Origin: DATFVJ01 sp963851085 | Lineage (GTDB): Bacteria > Actinomycetota > Actinomycetes > Streptosporangiales > Streptosporangiaceae | Reading direction: 5' to 3' | Assembly: GCA_963851085.1 (NCBI GenBank) | Contig: CAWKNX010000010.1 | Span: 372,001 to 436,000, forward strand | DNA length: 64,000 bases | In this document: positions 1 through 8,572 of the stretch, one piece after another | How the letters are laid out: each line of letters begins with the position of its first letter | Position numbering within the stretch: position 1 is the first letter of the stretch | Notes under the pieces: generated by a model | The model's database searches: none | Seen by the model: the letters and a program-made list of their open reading frames with translations, nothing else | Told to the model about the DNA's origin: nothing | Program-made: the position numbers and the translations under genes

Positions 1-77
1 GCGCCGCGCACGGCGAGGCGCCGCGGGCAGAATGAAAGCGCGATGATCTGCGGAGGGAACGGCAACGGGACCGCGCG

Positions 78-2390
78 ATGGAAACTGGCACTGCTAGCAC
101 TGGCAGCACCGTGCTCGACGAACCACTGCCCGCGGTGGTCGGCGGCACGGCGGCGAAAAAACTCGCCTCCGGCCTGGACCTGCACACCGTCGGCGATTTG
201 CTCGGTCACTATCCGCGCAGGTACGCCCAGCGCGGTGAATTGACGGACCTGGCCTCGCTGCGCGAGGGCGAGGATGTGACGGTCCTGGCCCGGGTCGCCA
301 CGGTTACCAGCCGCAGATTGACGGGCAGGCGGGGTCGTCTGACCGAGGTGACAGTTACGGACGGGCACGGCCGGCTGATTCTGACCTTCTTCAACAAGAA
401 CGCGTACTGGGAATCACGGCTGAAGCCAGGGACGTACGGCTTGTTCGCGGGGAAGGTGTCCGCGTTCAAGGGCAGGCGCCAGTTGGCCCATCCCGATTTC
501 GAGCCCGTCGTGGACCCGGACACGGCCGTCGCGGAGCAGTACGCCAGCGAACTGATCCCGGTCTACCCGGCGACGAAAGACCTGGCTTCCTGGAAGATCG
601 CCAATGCCGTGCGGGTCGTGCTAGACACTCTCGGCAGCATCGACGATCCGCTGCCGCCGCAGGTGCGCGACCGCTACGGGCTGTGCGGGCTGCGCGAGGC
701 CTTCATCGCGATCCACCGCCCAGCCACGCAGGCCGAGGCAGCGCGGGCGCGAAAGCGGCTGAAGTGGGACGAGGCCTTCCTGCTTCAGGTGGCGCTCGGG
801 CAGCGCCGGATTGCCGCGGAGGCGGTCCCCGCCGCGCCCCGCCGCGGCCGTGACGGTGGCCTGCTCGCCGAATTCGACCGCGCCCTGCCCTTCACCCTGA
901 CAAGTGGCCAGCAAGCTGCGGGGGAGACGATCGCCGCCGATCTGGCCCGCGGCCATCCGATGCACCGGCTGCTGCAAGGTGAGGTCGGCGCGGGCAAGAC
1001 GGTCATCGCGGTCCGCGCGATGCTTCAGGTGATAGACGCGGGCGGGCAGGCAGCGTTGCTCGCCCCGACGGAGGTGCTCGCGCAGCAGCATTACCGCTCG
1101 ATCAGCGAACTGCTCGGGCCGCTCGCGAGGGCAGGCCAGCTGGACGGAGCGGAGCGAGCTACCCGCGTGGCGCTGCTCACGGGTTCTCTGGGGGCGGCCG
1201 CGCGGCGTGCGGCCCTGCTCGAAGCGGCCTCGGGCGCGGCGGGCATCGTCGTCGGGACCCATGCCCTGCTCCAGGAAAATGTGCAGTTCGCGGATCTCGG
1301 GCTTGCCGTGATCGACGAGCAGCACCGGTTCGGCGTCGAACAGCGGGACATGCTGCGTGAGCGAGCGGCTTCGCGTACGCCCGCCCGCCCGCACGTGCTC
1401 GTCATGACCGCCACGCCCATCCCGCGCACCGTCGCCATGACCGTATTCGGCGACCTCGATGTATCGACCCTCACCGAACTGCCGAAGGGCCGTTCGCCCA
1501 TCGCCACGCATGTGGTGCCCGCGGCGGAGAAGCCGCGGTACCTGGAACGCGTATGGCAGCGGCTGCGCGAGGAGGTGGCCAAGGGCCGCCAGGCGTACGT
1601 CGTCTGCCCACGTATTGGCGAAGAAGGATCCCTAACGGATGACTCGGATGCGGCAACCACTGGAGCGGGGGGATCCCGGGGGGTCGCCCCCCCGGGGCGG
1701 CACGAATCGCCAACGGATGGCTCTGATGCGGATGACCTCTTCGCCGCGGACGGCTACGGGGACGAAGCGGCGTCACGGCCGCCGCTCGCTGTGCTCAACG
1801 TCGCGCCCAAGCTCGCGAGCGGTCCGCTGGCTGGGCTGCGCCTCGCCGTGCTGCACGGCGGCCTGCACCCGGACGAGAAGGACCGGGTGATGCGCGCCTT
1901 CGCCGGCGGTGACCTTGATGTGCTCGTCGCGACCACCGTGGTCGAGGTTGGGCTGGACGTCCGCAACGCGTCTGTCATGGTGGTCATGGACGCGGACCGG
2001 TTCGGCGTGTCCCAGTTGCACCAGTTGCGCGGCCGGGTCGGCCGCGGCAGTGAGCCAGGGTTGTGCCTCCTTGTCACCGAGGCGCCTGCGGAAGGCAAGG
2101 CGCGTGCGCGACTGGACGCGGTGGCCGCGACGGTCGATGGATTCGAGCTTTCCCGCCTGGACCTGGAACAGCGCCGTGAGGGCGACGTGCTCGGCGCGGC
2201 GCAGTCCGGACGCAGGTCGCACCTCAAGCTGCTGACCCTCCTGCGCGATGAGGATCTGATCGTGCAGGCCCGGGCGGAGGCGACGGCGCTGGTCAGCGCC
2301 GATCCTGAGCTTGCCTGCCATCCCGCGCTGGCGGCGGCGCTTGCCGGGCTCGTCGACCCCGAGCGCGCCGGCTACCTGGAGAAGGCATGA
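78..2390 (+). CDS. recG: ATP-dependent DNA helicase RecG
   Basis: RecG remodels stalled replication forks and branched DNA intermediates in recombination and repair. The 770-residue protein has the N-terminal OB-fold wedge region (about 50-170), Walker A GEVGAGKT at 301-308, the RecG-typical DEQH box at 413-416, the MTATPIPRT motif, and a C-terminal helicase domain with QLRGRVGRG. The ATG at 78 is the only usable start after the in-frame stop at 33-35; the Shine-Dalgarno match GGAGGG lies rather far upstream (52-57). Length is somewhat above the usual 680-740, because of an acidic, Gly-rich insertion at about residues 516-570 after VCPRIGEEG. That insertion contains a direct repeat around a strong hairpin. 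Identification is secure from the motifs and from rsmD and coaD downstream. Confidence 0.96.
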   Translation: METGTASTGSTVLDEPLPAVVGGTAAKKLASGLDLHTVGDLLGHYPRRYAQRGELTDLASLREGEDVTVLARVATVTSRRLTGRRGRLTEVTVTDGHGRLILTFFNKNAYWESRLKPGTYGLFAGKVSAFKGRRQLAHPDFEPVVDPDTAVAEQYASELIPVYPATKDLASWKIANAVRVVLDTLGSIDDPLPPQVRDRYGLCGLREAFIAIHRPATQAEAARARKRLKWDEAFLLQVALGQRRIAAEAVPAAPRRGRDGGLLAEFDRALPFTLTSGQQAAGETIAADLARGHPMHRLLQGEVGAGKTVIAVRAMLQVIDAGGQAALLAPTEVLAQQHYRSISELLGPLARAGQLDGAERATRVALLTGSLGAAARRAALLEAASGAAGIVVGTHALLQENVQFADLGLAVIDEQHRFGVEQRDMLRERAASRTPARPHVLVMTATPIPRTVAMTVFGDLDVSTLTELPKGRSPIATHVVPAAEKPRYLERVWQRLREEVAKGRQAYVVCPRIGEEGSLTDDSDAATTGAGGSRGVAPPGRHESPTDGSDADDLFAADGYGDEAASRPPLAVLNVAPKLASGPLAGLRLAVLHGGLHPDEKDRVMRAFAGGDLDVLVATTVVEVGLDVRNASVMVVMDADRFGVSQLHQLRGRVGRGSEPGLCLLVTEAPAEGKARARLDAVAATVDGFELSRLDLEQRREGDVLGAAQSGRRSHLKLLTLLRDEDLIVQARAEATALVSADPELACHPALAAALAGLVDPERAGYLEKA
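1634..1731. repeat. Direct repeats around a hairpin inside recG
   Basis: Two copies of a 20-bp sequence of the form AACGGATGRCTCKGATGCGG (1635-1654 and 1712-1731, two mismatches) flank a G/C palindrome around 1670-1700. The whole block is in frame and forms the family-atypical linker of RecG. It looks like a small duplication or insertion event within the gene; the interpretation is inference. Confidence 0.55.
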
Positions 2391-3228
2391 GCCGGCACAC
2401 CGCCGCCCCGCTCTGTGCTGCGCGCTTGCGCGCGATCTGTGTCACGCGGTGTTCCCATAACGCTGCCTCGCGGCGTTTCCCGGCCGCCGTTGCCGCGCCG
2501 CTGGCGTCTCCCGATCATGAAATTGGGCCCTGGCCCGTAATTCGTGATGGCCGTGGCCACTGGCCGTGGCCACTGGCCGGGGCCTCTGCCCGGCCGGGCC
2601 CTGCCCGCGATGTCCCGTTGGGCGGCCTATCCCACAGCTGTCAATATGTACCATCGCCTTTGACCCACGGCGGCTTTCATGATCGCGGTAACTTTTCCGC
2701 ACATACCGCCGAAAAGTTACCGCGATCATGAAGCCCGGCGCTGCCCGGGCCGCAGCCATCGCCTGGATCATGATCCAGGGCCCGTTCGGCACCGGATCTG
2801 GTGCCCTACGGGCCATCGGGTACTGTGATCGCCCCATCGATGGCCCATCGATGGGGCCCCGACCCCATCGATGGCCCATTGATGGGGTTATCCGTCGGCC
2901 TATGAAGCCGAAGCTGATCTTGAAATAGGTAAGATGGTTCATATTGACAGTCGTGCTACAGGCCGCCCAACGGGACATCGATCTTGGGTGGCCGCCGGTC
3001 CGTCAGGTGGCTGACCGTGACGGGTGAGGTGGCTGGGGTGGCAGAGCAGCACGTGGCTCGAGGTCGCAGGCCAAGCGTGACCGTTCCCACGACAGGCTCA
3101 CCGTGGCGCACCGCGAAGCAGGGCCGGCGCCGGATGGGCACGCGGTCAGGCGCCCGCCGCCCTCCGCACACCGTGATCATCGCGAAGTGTGGCGCAGATC
3201 ATGAAATCACGGCGGCAGCGCTCGCGCC
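2391..3228. repeat. Intergenic repeat block between recG and rsmD
   Basis: No gene is recognisable in this 838-bp gap. It contains a 22-bp-arm palindrome (2676-2732), two adjacent self-complementary blocks built on CCATCGATGG (2831-2857 and 2863-2887), and a short GGCCACTGGCC doublet near 2552-2580. The stretch about 2628-2820 is repeated in direct orientation at about 54636-54830. The stretch about 2850-2960 (GGTTATCCGTCGGCC to the tract ACAGTCGTGCTA) reappears as a reverse complement at about 54370-54480. This is therefore a composite dispersed repeat, not unique spacer. Confidence 0.8.
2676..2732. repeat. Palindrome family copy A
   Basis: Perfect 22-bp arms (2676-2697 and 2711-2732, core TGATCGCGGTAACTTTTC) enclose a 13-bp loop. 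Copies occur at 12773-12829 (degenerate right arm), 54676-54732 (one mismatch) and, split by inserted DNA, at 25630-25650 with 26164-26185. All are intergenic. Confidence 0.85.
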
Positions 3229-3951
3229 ATGACCCGTGTGATCGCGGGAGTCGCGGGCGGCCGGCGGCTTGCCGTGCCGTCAGGCCTGGCGACCAGGCCG
3301 ACCAGCGACCGCGCGCGCGAGGGCCTGTTCGGGACCGTACGGGCGGTGCTCGGCTCGCTCACCGGCGCCCGCGTGCTCGATCTGTACGCGGGCAGCGGGG
3401 CCGTCGGTCTTGAGGCGCTGTCCCGTGGCGCTGCGCACGCGCTGCTCGTGGAGTCGGCGCCCGCCGCGATCCGGGCGATCAGGGCGAACATCGCCGCGCT
3501 CGATCTGCCTGGCGCATGCCTTGTCCCTGACCGCGTCGAGCGAGTACTCGCGCGCGGTCCCGCATCCCTGCCATGGTCAGCCGCCCCGCCGGGCGGCCCG
3601 CCTGGTTCCGTGCCGGGCGGTCTGCCCGGTTCCGTGCCGGGCGGTCTGCCCGGTTCCGCGCCGGGCGGTCTGCCCGGTTCCGCGCCTGGCGGTCTGCCCG
3701 GCCGTGTCCGTGGCGCTGGCGATGGTTACCATTTCGTGTTTGCCGATCCGCCGTACGCGGTCGGCGACGACGAGATCGCCGCGACGCTGCGTGCGCTGCG
3801 CACCGGCTGCTGGCTAGCGGATGGCGCGCTCATCGTGGTGGAGCGCAGAACCGCTGGCAGGCCGCTCGCGTGGCCGTCCGGATACGTTGCGGACCGGGCG
3901 CGCCGCTACGGTGATGCGACCCTCTGGTACGGTCTCGCCGCAGGCGCTTGA
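3229..3951 (+). CDS. rsmD: 16S rRNA (guanine966-N2)-methyltransferase RsmD
   Basis: RsmD transfers a methyl group from SAM to N2 of G966 in 16S rRNA of the small subunit. The SAM-binding motif reads VLDLYAGSGAVGLEAL (about 45-60) and the catalytic DPPY motif is at residues 173-176. At 240 residues it is longer than the usual 185-195 because of four tandem copies of an eight-residue Gly/Pro unit (GSVPGGLP type, 24 bp each, about nt 3605-3705) placed just before the DPPY strand. The coaD gene follows within 30 bp, the conserved actinobacterial order, suggesting cotranscription. Confidence 0.93.
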   Translation: MTRVIAGVAGGRRLAVPSGLATRPTSDRAREGLFGTVRAVLGSLTGARVLDLYAGSGAVGLEALSRGAAHALLVESAPAAIRAIRANIAALDLPGACLVPDRVERVLARGPASLPWSAAPPGGPPGSVPGGLPGSVPGGLPGSAPGGLPGSAPGGLPGRVRGAGDGYHFVFADPPYAVGDDEIAATLRALRTGCWLADGALIVVERRTAGRPLAWPSGYVADRARRYGDATLWYGLAAGA

Positions 3952-3977
3952 GCAGGACGACTGGAGGGTGGATCGGC

Positions 3978-4457
3978 GTGCGTCGTATCGTCAGCCCAGG
4001 GTCATTCGACCCGGTCACGAACGGGCATCTCGACATCATCGGCCGGGCGGCGCGCATCTACGACGAAGTCGTCGTCGCGGTGCTGATCAATATCTCCAAA
4101 CGGAGCATGTTCACCGTCGATGAGCGCGTCGACATGCTGACTGAGGCGACGGCAGAGTACTCAAACGTCCGGATAGCGAAGTTTCACGGACTTATTGTCG
4201 ATTTTTGCCGGGTCAACGAGATCTCGGCAATCATCAAGGGGCTCCGCGCGGTCAGCGACTTCGAGTACGAGATGCAGATGGCGCAGATGAACTACAGCCT
4301 CGCAGGGGTCGAGACGTTGTTCATGACGACGAATCCGCTCTACTCCTTCCTCAGGTCGAGCCTGGTCAAGGAGATCGCGCAGTACGGCGGGGACGTGAGC
4401 AGCCTGGTTCCCGCGAACGTCGTGCAGCGGCTACGTGACCGCCTCGGCGAGTCGTGA
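3978..4457 (+). CDS. coaD: Phosphopantetheine adenylyltransferase
   Basis: CoaD joins ATP and 4'-phosphopantetheine to form dephospho-CoA, the penultimate step of coenzyme A synthesis. The GTG at 3978 was chosen because GGAGGG (3963-3968) lies at good spacing and it gives 159 residues, the family length; an in-frame ATG at 3948 would overlap rsmD and add ten unrelated residues. Visible motifs are GSFDPVTNGH (nucleotidyltransferase TxGH) near the N terminus and RSSLVKEIA, the equivalent of ISSTLVKE, near residue 130. Confidence 0.95.
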   Translation: MRRIVSPGSFDPVTNGHLDIIGRAARIYDEVVVAVLINISKRSMFTVDERVDMLTEATAEYSNVRIAKFHGLIVDFCRVNEISAIIKGLRAVSDFEYEMQMAQMNYSLAGVETLFMTTNPLYSFLRSSLVKEIAQYGGDVSSLVPANVVQRLRDRLGES

Positions 4458-4595
4458 GCGTCGCGGGCCTGGTCTGCACGCCTGCGGCAAATTCCTGTTC
4501 TGTGCGGTTTTTGCGGCGGCCCGTAGCGGCCCGAGTTGGTTACATGATGGTCGTCGGGTAGGCTGCCTGCGTCGTGCCCGACACCGTTATCAGCT

Positions 4596-5219
4596 ATGTC
4601 TCACGGAAGCAGTAATCACACGGCACCTCGCGATGCTCACGGTCCGTTCGTGTTTAACACACGCTTGCTCGGACGCCAGGCGGGTTCTTCGCGTGCCGAG
4701 CACCGCACCGTGGTGGCGCCCGCTGGGTTCGGTGTTGAGCTGGTCGGCGTCCCCGCGGGCGCCGATGTCGAGCTGGACATCCGGCTCGAGGCGGTGATGG
4801 AAGGCGTGCTGGTTTCCGGCACGGCACGGGCGCCGCTCACCGGTGAGTGCGCCCGCTGTCTGGATCCTGTGACCTCATCGATCGAGGTCGAGTTCCAGGA
4901 ACTCTTCTGTTACCCGGCTGTCCGTTTCCCTTTGGACAGCGAGGCAACAGAAGAGGATCACTACCTCGACGGTGACCTGCTTGACCTTGAACCGGTTTGC
5001 CGCGACGCGGTGTTGCTTGCGCTGCCGCTCTCGCCGCTCTGTTCGGGTGATTGCCCCGGCCTTTGCGCCGAGTGTGGTGCGCGGCTCGCCGACCTCGGCT
5101 CGGAGCACGGCCATGACGACGGCGTCGACCCACGGTGGGCGGCGCTGCGGCTGCTGGACACAGCCGACACTGCGGCCCGGATCGGCCGGGATCACGCAGA
5201 CGATCGACAGGAGGGCTGA
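4596..5219 (+). CDS. DUF177 (YceD-like) protein
   Basis: A YceD/DUF177 family protein of 207 residues. In the family it sits immediately upstream of rpmF and has been linked to 23S rRNA accumulation, but its exact role is unsettled. Two cysteine pairs are visible: CARC near residue 87 and a second cluster CSGDCPGLCAEC near 150, which look metal-binding. The stop TGA is followed one base later by the rpmF GTG, so the two are almost certainly cotranscribed and translationally coupled. The start is uncertain because no good ribosome binding site precedes 4596. Confidence 0.85.
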   Translation: MSHGSSNHTAPRDAHGPFVFNTRLLGRQAGSSRAEHRTVVAPAGFGVELVGVPAGADVELDIRLEAVMEGVLVSGTARAPLTGECARCLDPVTSSIEVEFQELFCYPAVRFPLDSEATEEDHYLDGDLLDLEPVCRDAVLLALPLSPLCSGDCPGLCAECGARLADLGSEHGHDDGVDPRWAALRLLDTADTAARIGRDHADDRQEG

Positions 5220-5220
5220 C

Positions 5221-5397
5221 GTGGCCGTCCCCAAGCGGAAGATGTCGCGGAGCAACACCCGGGCGCGCCGGGCGCGGTGGAAGAGCGCCGCGCCTGCGCT
5301 CATGGAGTGCCCGCAGTGCCACGAGCAAAAGCTTCAGCACACTGCGTGCCCGACATGCGGCACATATAACCGCCGTCAGGTCATCACGCCCGCATAA
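5221..5397 (+). CDS. rpmF: 50S ribosomal protein L32
   Basis: A 58-residue zinc-ribbon ribosomal protein of the large subunit. It begins MAVPKRKMSRSNTRARRA from a GTG start and contains the two CxxC knuckles CPQC and CPTC, so this is the cysteine-containing (zinc-type) L32 form. It is preceded by the DUF177 gene with a one-base gap. Confidence 0.97.
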   Translation: MAVPKRKMSRSNTRARRARWKSAAPALMECPQCHEQKLQHTACPTCGTYNRRQVITPA

Positions 5398-5619
5398 CGG
5401 CTTCGCACACTCTGTATCCCACGAGGCCCCTATCCGTGCGGCGCAGGCCACTGGCTGGCGGAAACGGCATGCGGAAAAATCCCGTTATGCCCGGATCGGC
5501 ATGCTTATCTTCAGCCGGAAGCAGTGCCGCGGTTCGCGTGTTCTGCCACCACAATGCGCTATCAGGCGGGCACGATGAGCCATATACGCAGGCGAGCTCG
5601 GGGACTGGAGAGGAACACG

Positions 5620-6495
5620 GTGAGCGTGATGAACGGTGAGCCACCGGCCAACGGTGGTCCAACCGAGCCTGACGCCTCCGAATTGCTGGCCGCCCTGGGC
5701 GTCCCGCTCGGTCCCGAACTGCTCGACCGGGCGCTGACCCACCGGTCGTACGCGTACGAGAACGGGGGCTTGCCCACCAACGAGCGCCTGGAATTCCTCG
5801 GCGACTCGGTGCTCGGCCTGGTGGTCACGGACACCTTGTTCCGTGAGCACCCGGACCTGCCTGAGGGACAGCTTGCCAAGCTGCGGGCGGCCGTGGTCAA
5901 CATGCGGGCGCTCGCGGGTGTTGCGCGCGGTCTCGACCTCGGCCGCCACATCATGCTTGGCCGCGGCGAAGAGGGCACAGGCGGACGTGACAAGTCCTCG
6001 ATACTCGCGGACACCCTTGAGGCGATCATCGGTGCGGTCTACCTGGATCGCGGGCTCGGCGAGGCGTCCACGCTCGTGCACTGCCTGTTCGATCCGGTGA
6101 TCGCCCGCTCGGCGCGCCTCGGCGCGGGCCTTGACTGGAAGACCTCCTTGCAGGAGCTGACCGCCGCGGAAATGCTTGGCGTGCCCGAGTATCAGGTGGC
6201 GGAGAGCGGGCCCGACCACCAGAAGTCGTTCCGCGCGGTCGTCCGTGTCGGCGGCAGGATCTACGGTTCGGGCGAGGGCCGGTCGAAGAAGGAGGCCGAG
6301 CAGCAGGCCGCCGAGGTCGCATGGAGAGCGATCCGCGCAGAGTCGACGCGCACCACCGGGCGCTCGACGGGCGCGGGCAACTCGCTGCGAGAGACCGGCG
6401 TACCCGGTGAGACAGAAGCCCCGGATCCTCCTCACGACACCGGGCCAGGCGGCTCCAATGGCTCACCCGGCGCGGCGGGCAGCCAGGAAGACTGA
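5620..6495 (+). CDS. rnc: Ribonuclease III
   Basis: RNase III cleaves double-stranded RNA during rRNA maturation and mRNA turnover. The catalytic domain carries the signature ERLEFLGDSVLGL and the downstream metal-binding segment LADTLEAIIGAVYLD; a double-stranded RNA-binding domain follows (about residues 180-250). A Ser/Gly-rich tail of about 45 residues ends the protein. The GTG at 5620 is preferred because GGAGAGGA lies at 5607-5614; the frame is open upstream to 5524 but that part shows no conservation features. The mutM start follows five bases after the stop. Confidence 0.94.
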   Translation: MSVMNGEPPANGGPTEPDASELLAALGVPLGPELLDRALTHRSYAYENGGLPTNERLEFLGDSVLGLVVTDTLFREHPDLPEGQLAKLRAAVVNMRALAGVARGLDLGRHIMLGRGEEGTGGRDKSSILADTLEAIIGAVYLDRGLGEASTLVHCLFDPVIARSARLGAGLDWKTSLQELTAAEMLGVPEYQVAESGPDHQKSFRAVVRVGGRIYGSGEGRSKKEAEQQAAEVAWRAIRAESTRTTGRSTGAGNSLRETGVPGETEAPDPPHDTGPGGSNGSPGAAGSQED

Positions 6496-6499
6496 CCCC

Positions 6500-7510
6500 G
6501 TGCCTGAACTGCCTGAGGTGGAGGTTGTGCGTGCCGGGCTGGAGCGGCACGCGGTCGGCCGCACGATCGAGACGGCCGAGGTGCTGCACCCGCGGGCCGT
6601 GCGAAAGCATGCGGCCGGCCCCGATGACTTCGCCAACCGGATGTCGGGTCGGCTCATAACAGGCGCCCGCCGCCGCGGCAAGTACCTGTGGCTGCCCGTG
6701 ACCGACGCTGACGGTGCCAGTGCCGCTGGCAGCGCCAGCGGCGACGGCGGCAGCGGCGACGCGGCCGCCCCGGGTGGCGACGCGGCCGCCCCGGGTGGCG
6801 ACGCCGCCGCCCCGGGTGGCGACGCCGCCGCGCCGGGTACTCCCCATGCCCCAGGCTTCACGGGTGACGCGCTGCTCGCCCATCTCGGCATGAGCGGGCA
6901 ACTGCTGATCGGCGAACCGGGCCGCCCGCTCTCCAGCCACGTTCGCGCCCGGTTCACCTTTACTGACGCCGGGCCCGACCTGCGGTTCGTGGATCAGCGC
7001 ACGTTCGGCCACCTGTGCCTGGTGCCGGGCGGAGCCGACCTGCCCGCACCCATCGCGCATATCGCGCCCGATCCGCTCGAGACCACATTCGATCCCGCGG
7101 TTTTCGCCGCGGCGCTTCGCCGCAGGCGCACCGGTGTCAAGCGGGCGTTGCTCGACCAGTCGCTGGTCAGTGGCGTCGGCAACATCTACGCGGACGAGGC
7201 GCTCTGGCGGGCGCGCCTGCACTGGGCGCGCCCGACCGAGACCCTGCGCGGGGCTGAGGTGCGGCGCCTGCTCGCGGCCATCCATGAGGTGCTCTCCGAG
7301 GCACTGGTGGCGGGCGGGACCTCGTTCGACGCGCTGTACGTCAACGTGAACGGGGAAAGCGGCTACTTCGGGCGGTCGCTCGCGGTGTACGGACGCGCCG
7401 GGCACCCCTGCCCGCGCTGCGGCGAACCCGTCCGCCGCGACTCGTTCATGAACAGGTCGGCCTACAGTTGCCCGCGATGCCAGCCCCGGCCACGCCGCGC
7501 CAGGTGGTGA
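6500..7510 (+). CDS. mutM: Formamidopyrimidine-DNA glycosylase
   Basis: MutM (Fpg) removes 8-oxoguanine and other oxidised purines and nicks the abasic site. The GTG start gives the required N-terminal Pro nucleophile and catalytic Glu (M-PELPEVE). The C-terminal zinc finger is complete, with CPRC and CPRC pairs bracketing a FMNRSAYS segment. At 336 residues it exceeds the usual 270-290 because four copies of a seven-residue unit (AAAPGGD, 21 bp, about nt 6763-6836) are inserted in the N-terminal domain after KYLWLPV, before LLAHLGMSGQL. The insertion lies in a surface loop position, so activity may be kept. Confidence 0.95.
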   Translation: MPELPEVEVVRAGLERHAVGRTIETAEVLHPRAVRKHAAGPDDFANRMSGRLITGARRRGKYLWLPVTDADGASAAGSASGDGGSGDAAAPGGDAAAPGGDAAAPGGDAAAPGTPHAPGFTGDALLAHLGMSGQLLIGEPGRPLSSHVRARFTFTDAGPDLRFVDQRTFGHLCLVPGGADLPAPIAHIAPDPLETTFDPAVFAAALRRRRTGVKRALLDQSLVSGVGNIYADEALWRARLHWARPTETLRGAEVRRLLAAIHEVLSEALVAGGTSFDALYVNVNGESGYFGRSLAVYGRAGHPCPRCGEPVRRDSFMNRSAYSCPRCQPRPRRARW

Positions 7511-7929
7511 CCGCGATGCCGGGCACATCTGATGCGGGCCCAGCAGGCTCGGCTGACTCAGGCCGGGTGGCGGGTGGCGGGTCAGGCGCGGCGGCGGGTG
7601 GCGGGTCAGACCCGACGGGTGACGCGTCCGACCGGGCGGCGGGTGGCGGGCAGTCCCAGGTGCGGCTGACGGCATGGGTGGACGGCTGGGTGCAGGGCGT
7701 CGGGTTCCGCTGGTGGGTCCGGGCGCGCGCGCTTGAACTCGGTCTCGGGGGGTCGGCGACGAACCTTCCCGATGGCCGGGTCGAGGTTGTCGCAGAAGGC
7801 CCGCGGCCCGCGTGCGCCAGTCTGCTCACCCTGCTGCACGGGCCCGGTGCGCCCGGCCGGGTCACTGATATCGCTGTACGCTGGAGCGAACCGGGCGAAC
7901 GCCGGGCCTCCAGCTTCGTGGCAAGATGA
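7507..7929 (+). CDS. acyP: Acylphosphatase
   Basis: Acylphosphatases hydrolyse carboxyl-phosphate bonds in small acyl phosphates. The C-terminal 85 residues form the domain: VDGWVQGVGFRWWV carries the catalytic Arg, and TNLPDGRVEV carries the catalytic Asn. A Gly/Ala/Ser-rich stretch of about 50 residues precedes it and is not part of the fold. I chose the GTG at 7507, which overlaps the mutM stop as GTGA; an ATG at 7516 is equally possible. Confidence 0.85.
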   Translation: MTAMPGTSDAGPAGSADSGRVAGGGSGAAAGGGSDPTGDASDRAAGGGQSQVRLTAWVDGWVQGVGFRWWVRARALELGLGGSATNLPDGRVEVVAEGPRPACASLLTLLHGPGAPGRVTDIAVRWSEPGERRASSFVAR

Positions 7930-8081
7930 CCGCTTGCCAAGCGCAACCCCCGGCTCAACTTGACTGCTAAACGGCTCGGTGGGACCCTAGTACTACCACC
8001 CGCCGCGCACCCTTCCGCGTGTATTTGGCGTGTTTTGTGCGTGTGCCCACTCTGGTCACTCAGTGTGGAGGACCTTTTACC

Positions 8082-8288
8082 ATGGCGAAGGCTATACTCG
8101 GCCACGTCGGCGGTCCGGATCCGCGCATGGTCGCCGAGATGCGCCGTCTCCAGCAGCGCGTTCGTGATCTGGAAGCCGAACTAGTTCGGCTCCAGCAGGA
8201 GAACGACGCGCTTGCCTCGGAGGCGGGCAACGACCTGCTGGCTCCTGCTCGCGACTCGATGCTCGTCAGGGAGCCTGCGCTCACCTGA
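8082..8288 (+). CDS. Small conserved coiled-coil protein
   Basis: A 68-residue protein with no recognised enzymatic motif. The middle (about residues 18-45) is a charged heptad-like segment RMVAEMRRLQQRVRDLEAEL, predicted coiled coil. The start is well marked by TGGAGGA at 8064-8070. Proteins of this kind are commonly found between acyP and smc in actinobacteria; the function is not known to me. A strong hairpin terminator follows 24 bp after the stop, so it closes its own transcription unit. Confidence 0.75.
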   Translation: MAKAILGHVGGPDPRMVAEMRRLQQRVRDLEAELVRLQQENDALASEAGNDLLAPARDSMLVREPALT

Positions 8289-8311
8289 CGGGGGCCACCC
8301 GACGACGACAT

Positions 8312-8340
8312 AGGGGCGCCGACGCGGCGCCCCTATTCGT
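8312..8340 (+). terminator. Rho-independent-type terminator
   Basis: A perfect 11-bp stem (TAGGGGCGCCG at 8312-8322 with its complement at 8326-8336) with a 3-nt loop, followed by a short T-rich tract (TTCGTTTG). It lies just after the coiled-coil gene and before smc. Confidence 0.8.
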
Positions 8341-8572
8341 TTGGGTCGCACACCAAGCCGGGATTTAGCCGCATGCAAGCCCTTTGCGTCGCGCCGCATG
8401 CCACCCTTGGGTTCAGGCTGCCCGCGGGCCTGGACAAAGGCGGAATCGGGGGCGCGGCGACGTAAGTCGGCCTGCGGCTCGCCGCCGACATGCCCGAACT
8501 GGCCAGACCGTCGCGGTAGGGTGCGGAATTGCAGCGACCCGGCAGCAACCGAATGAGGAGGAGTGCTCGCGG

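Noticed and set aside
3948..3977. ATG start for coaD at 3948
   Set aside because: Overlaps rsmD and adds non-family residues; GTG 3978 with GGAGGG fits the 159-residue family length.
8384..8572. Upstream extension of smc
   Set aside because: Crosses the region after a terminator, no conserved sequence; the GTG at 8573 has a strong ribosome site and the canonical N terminus.
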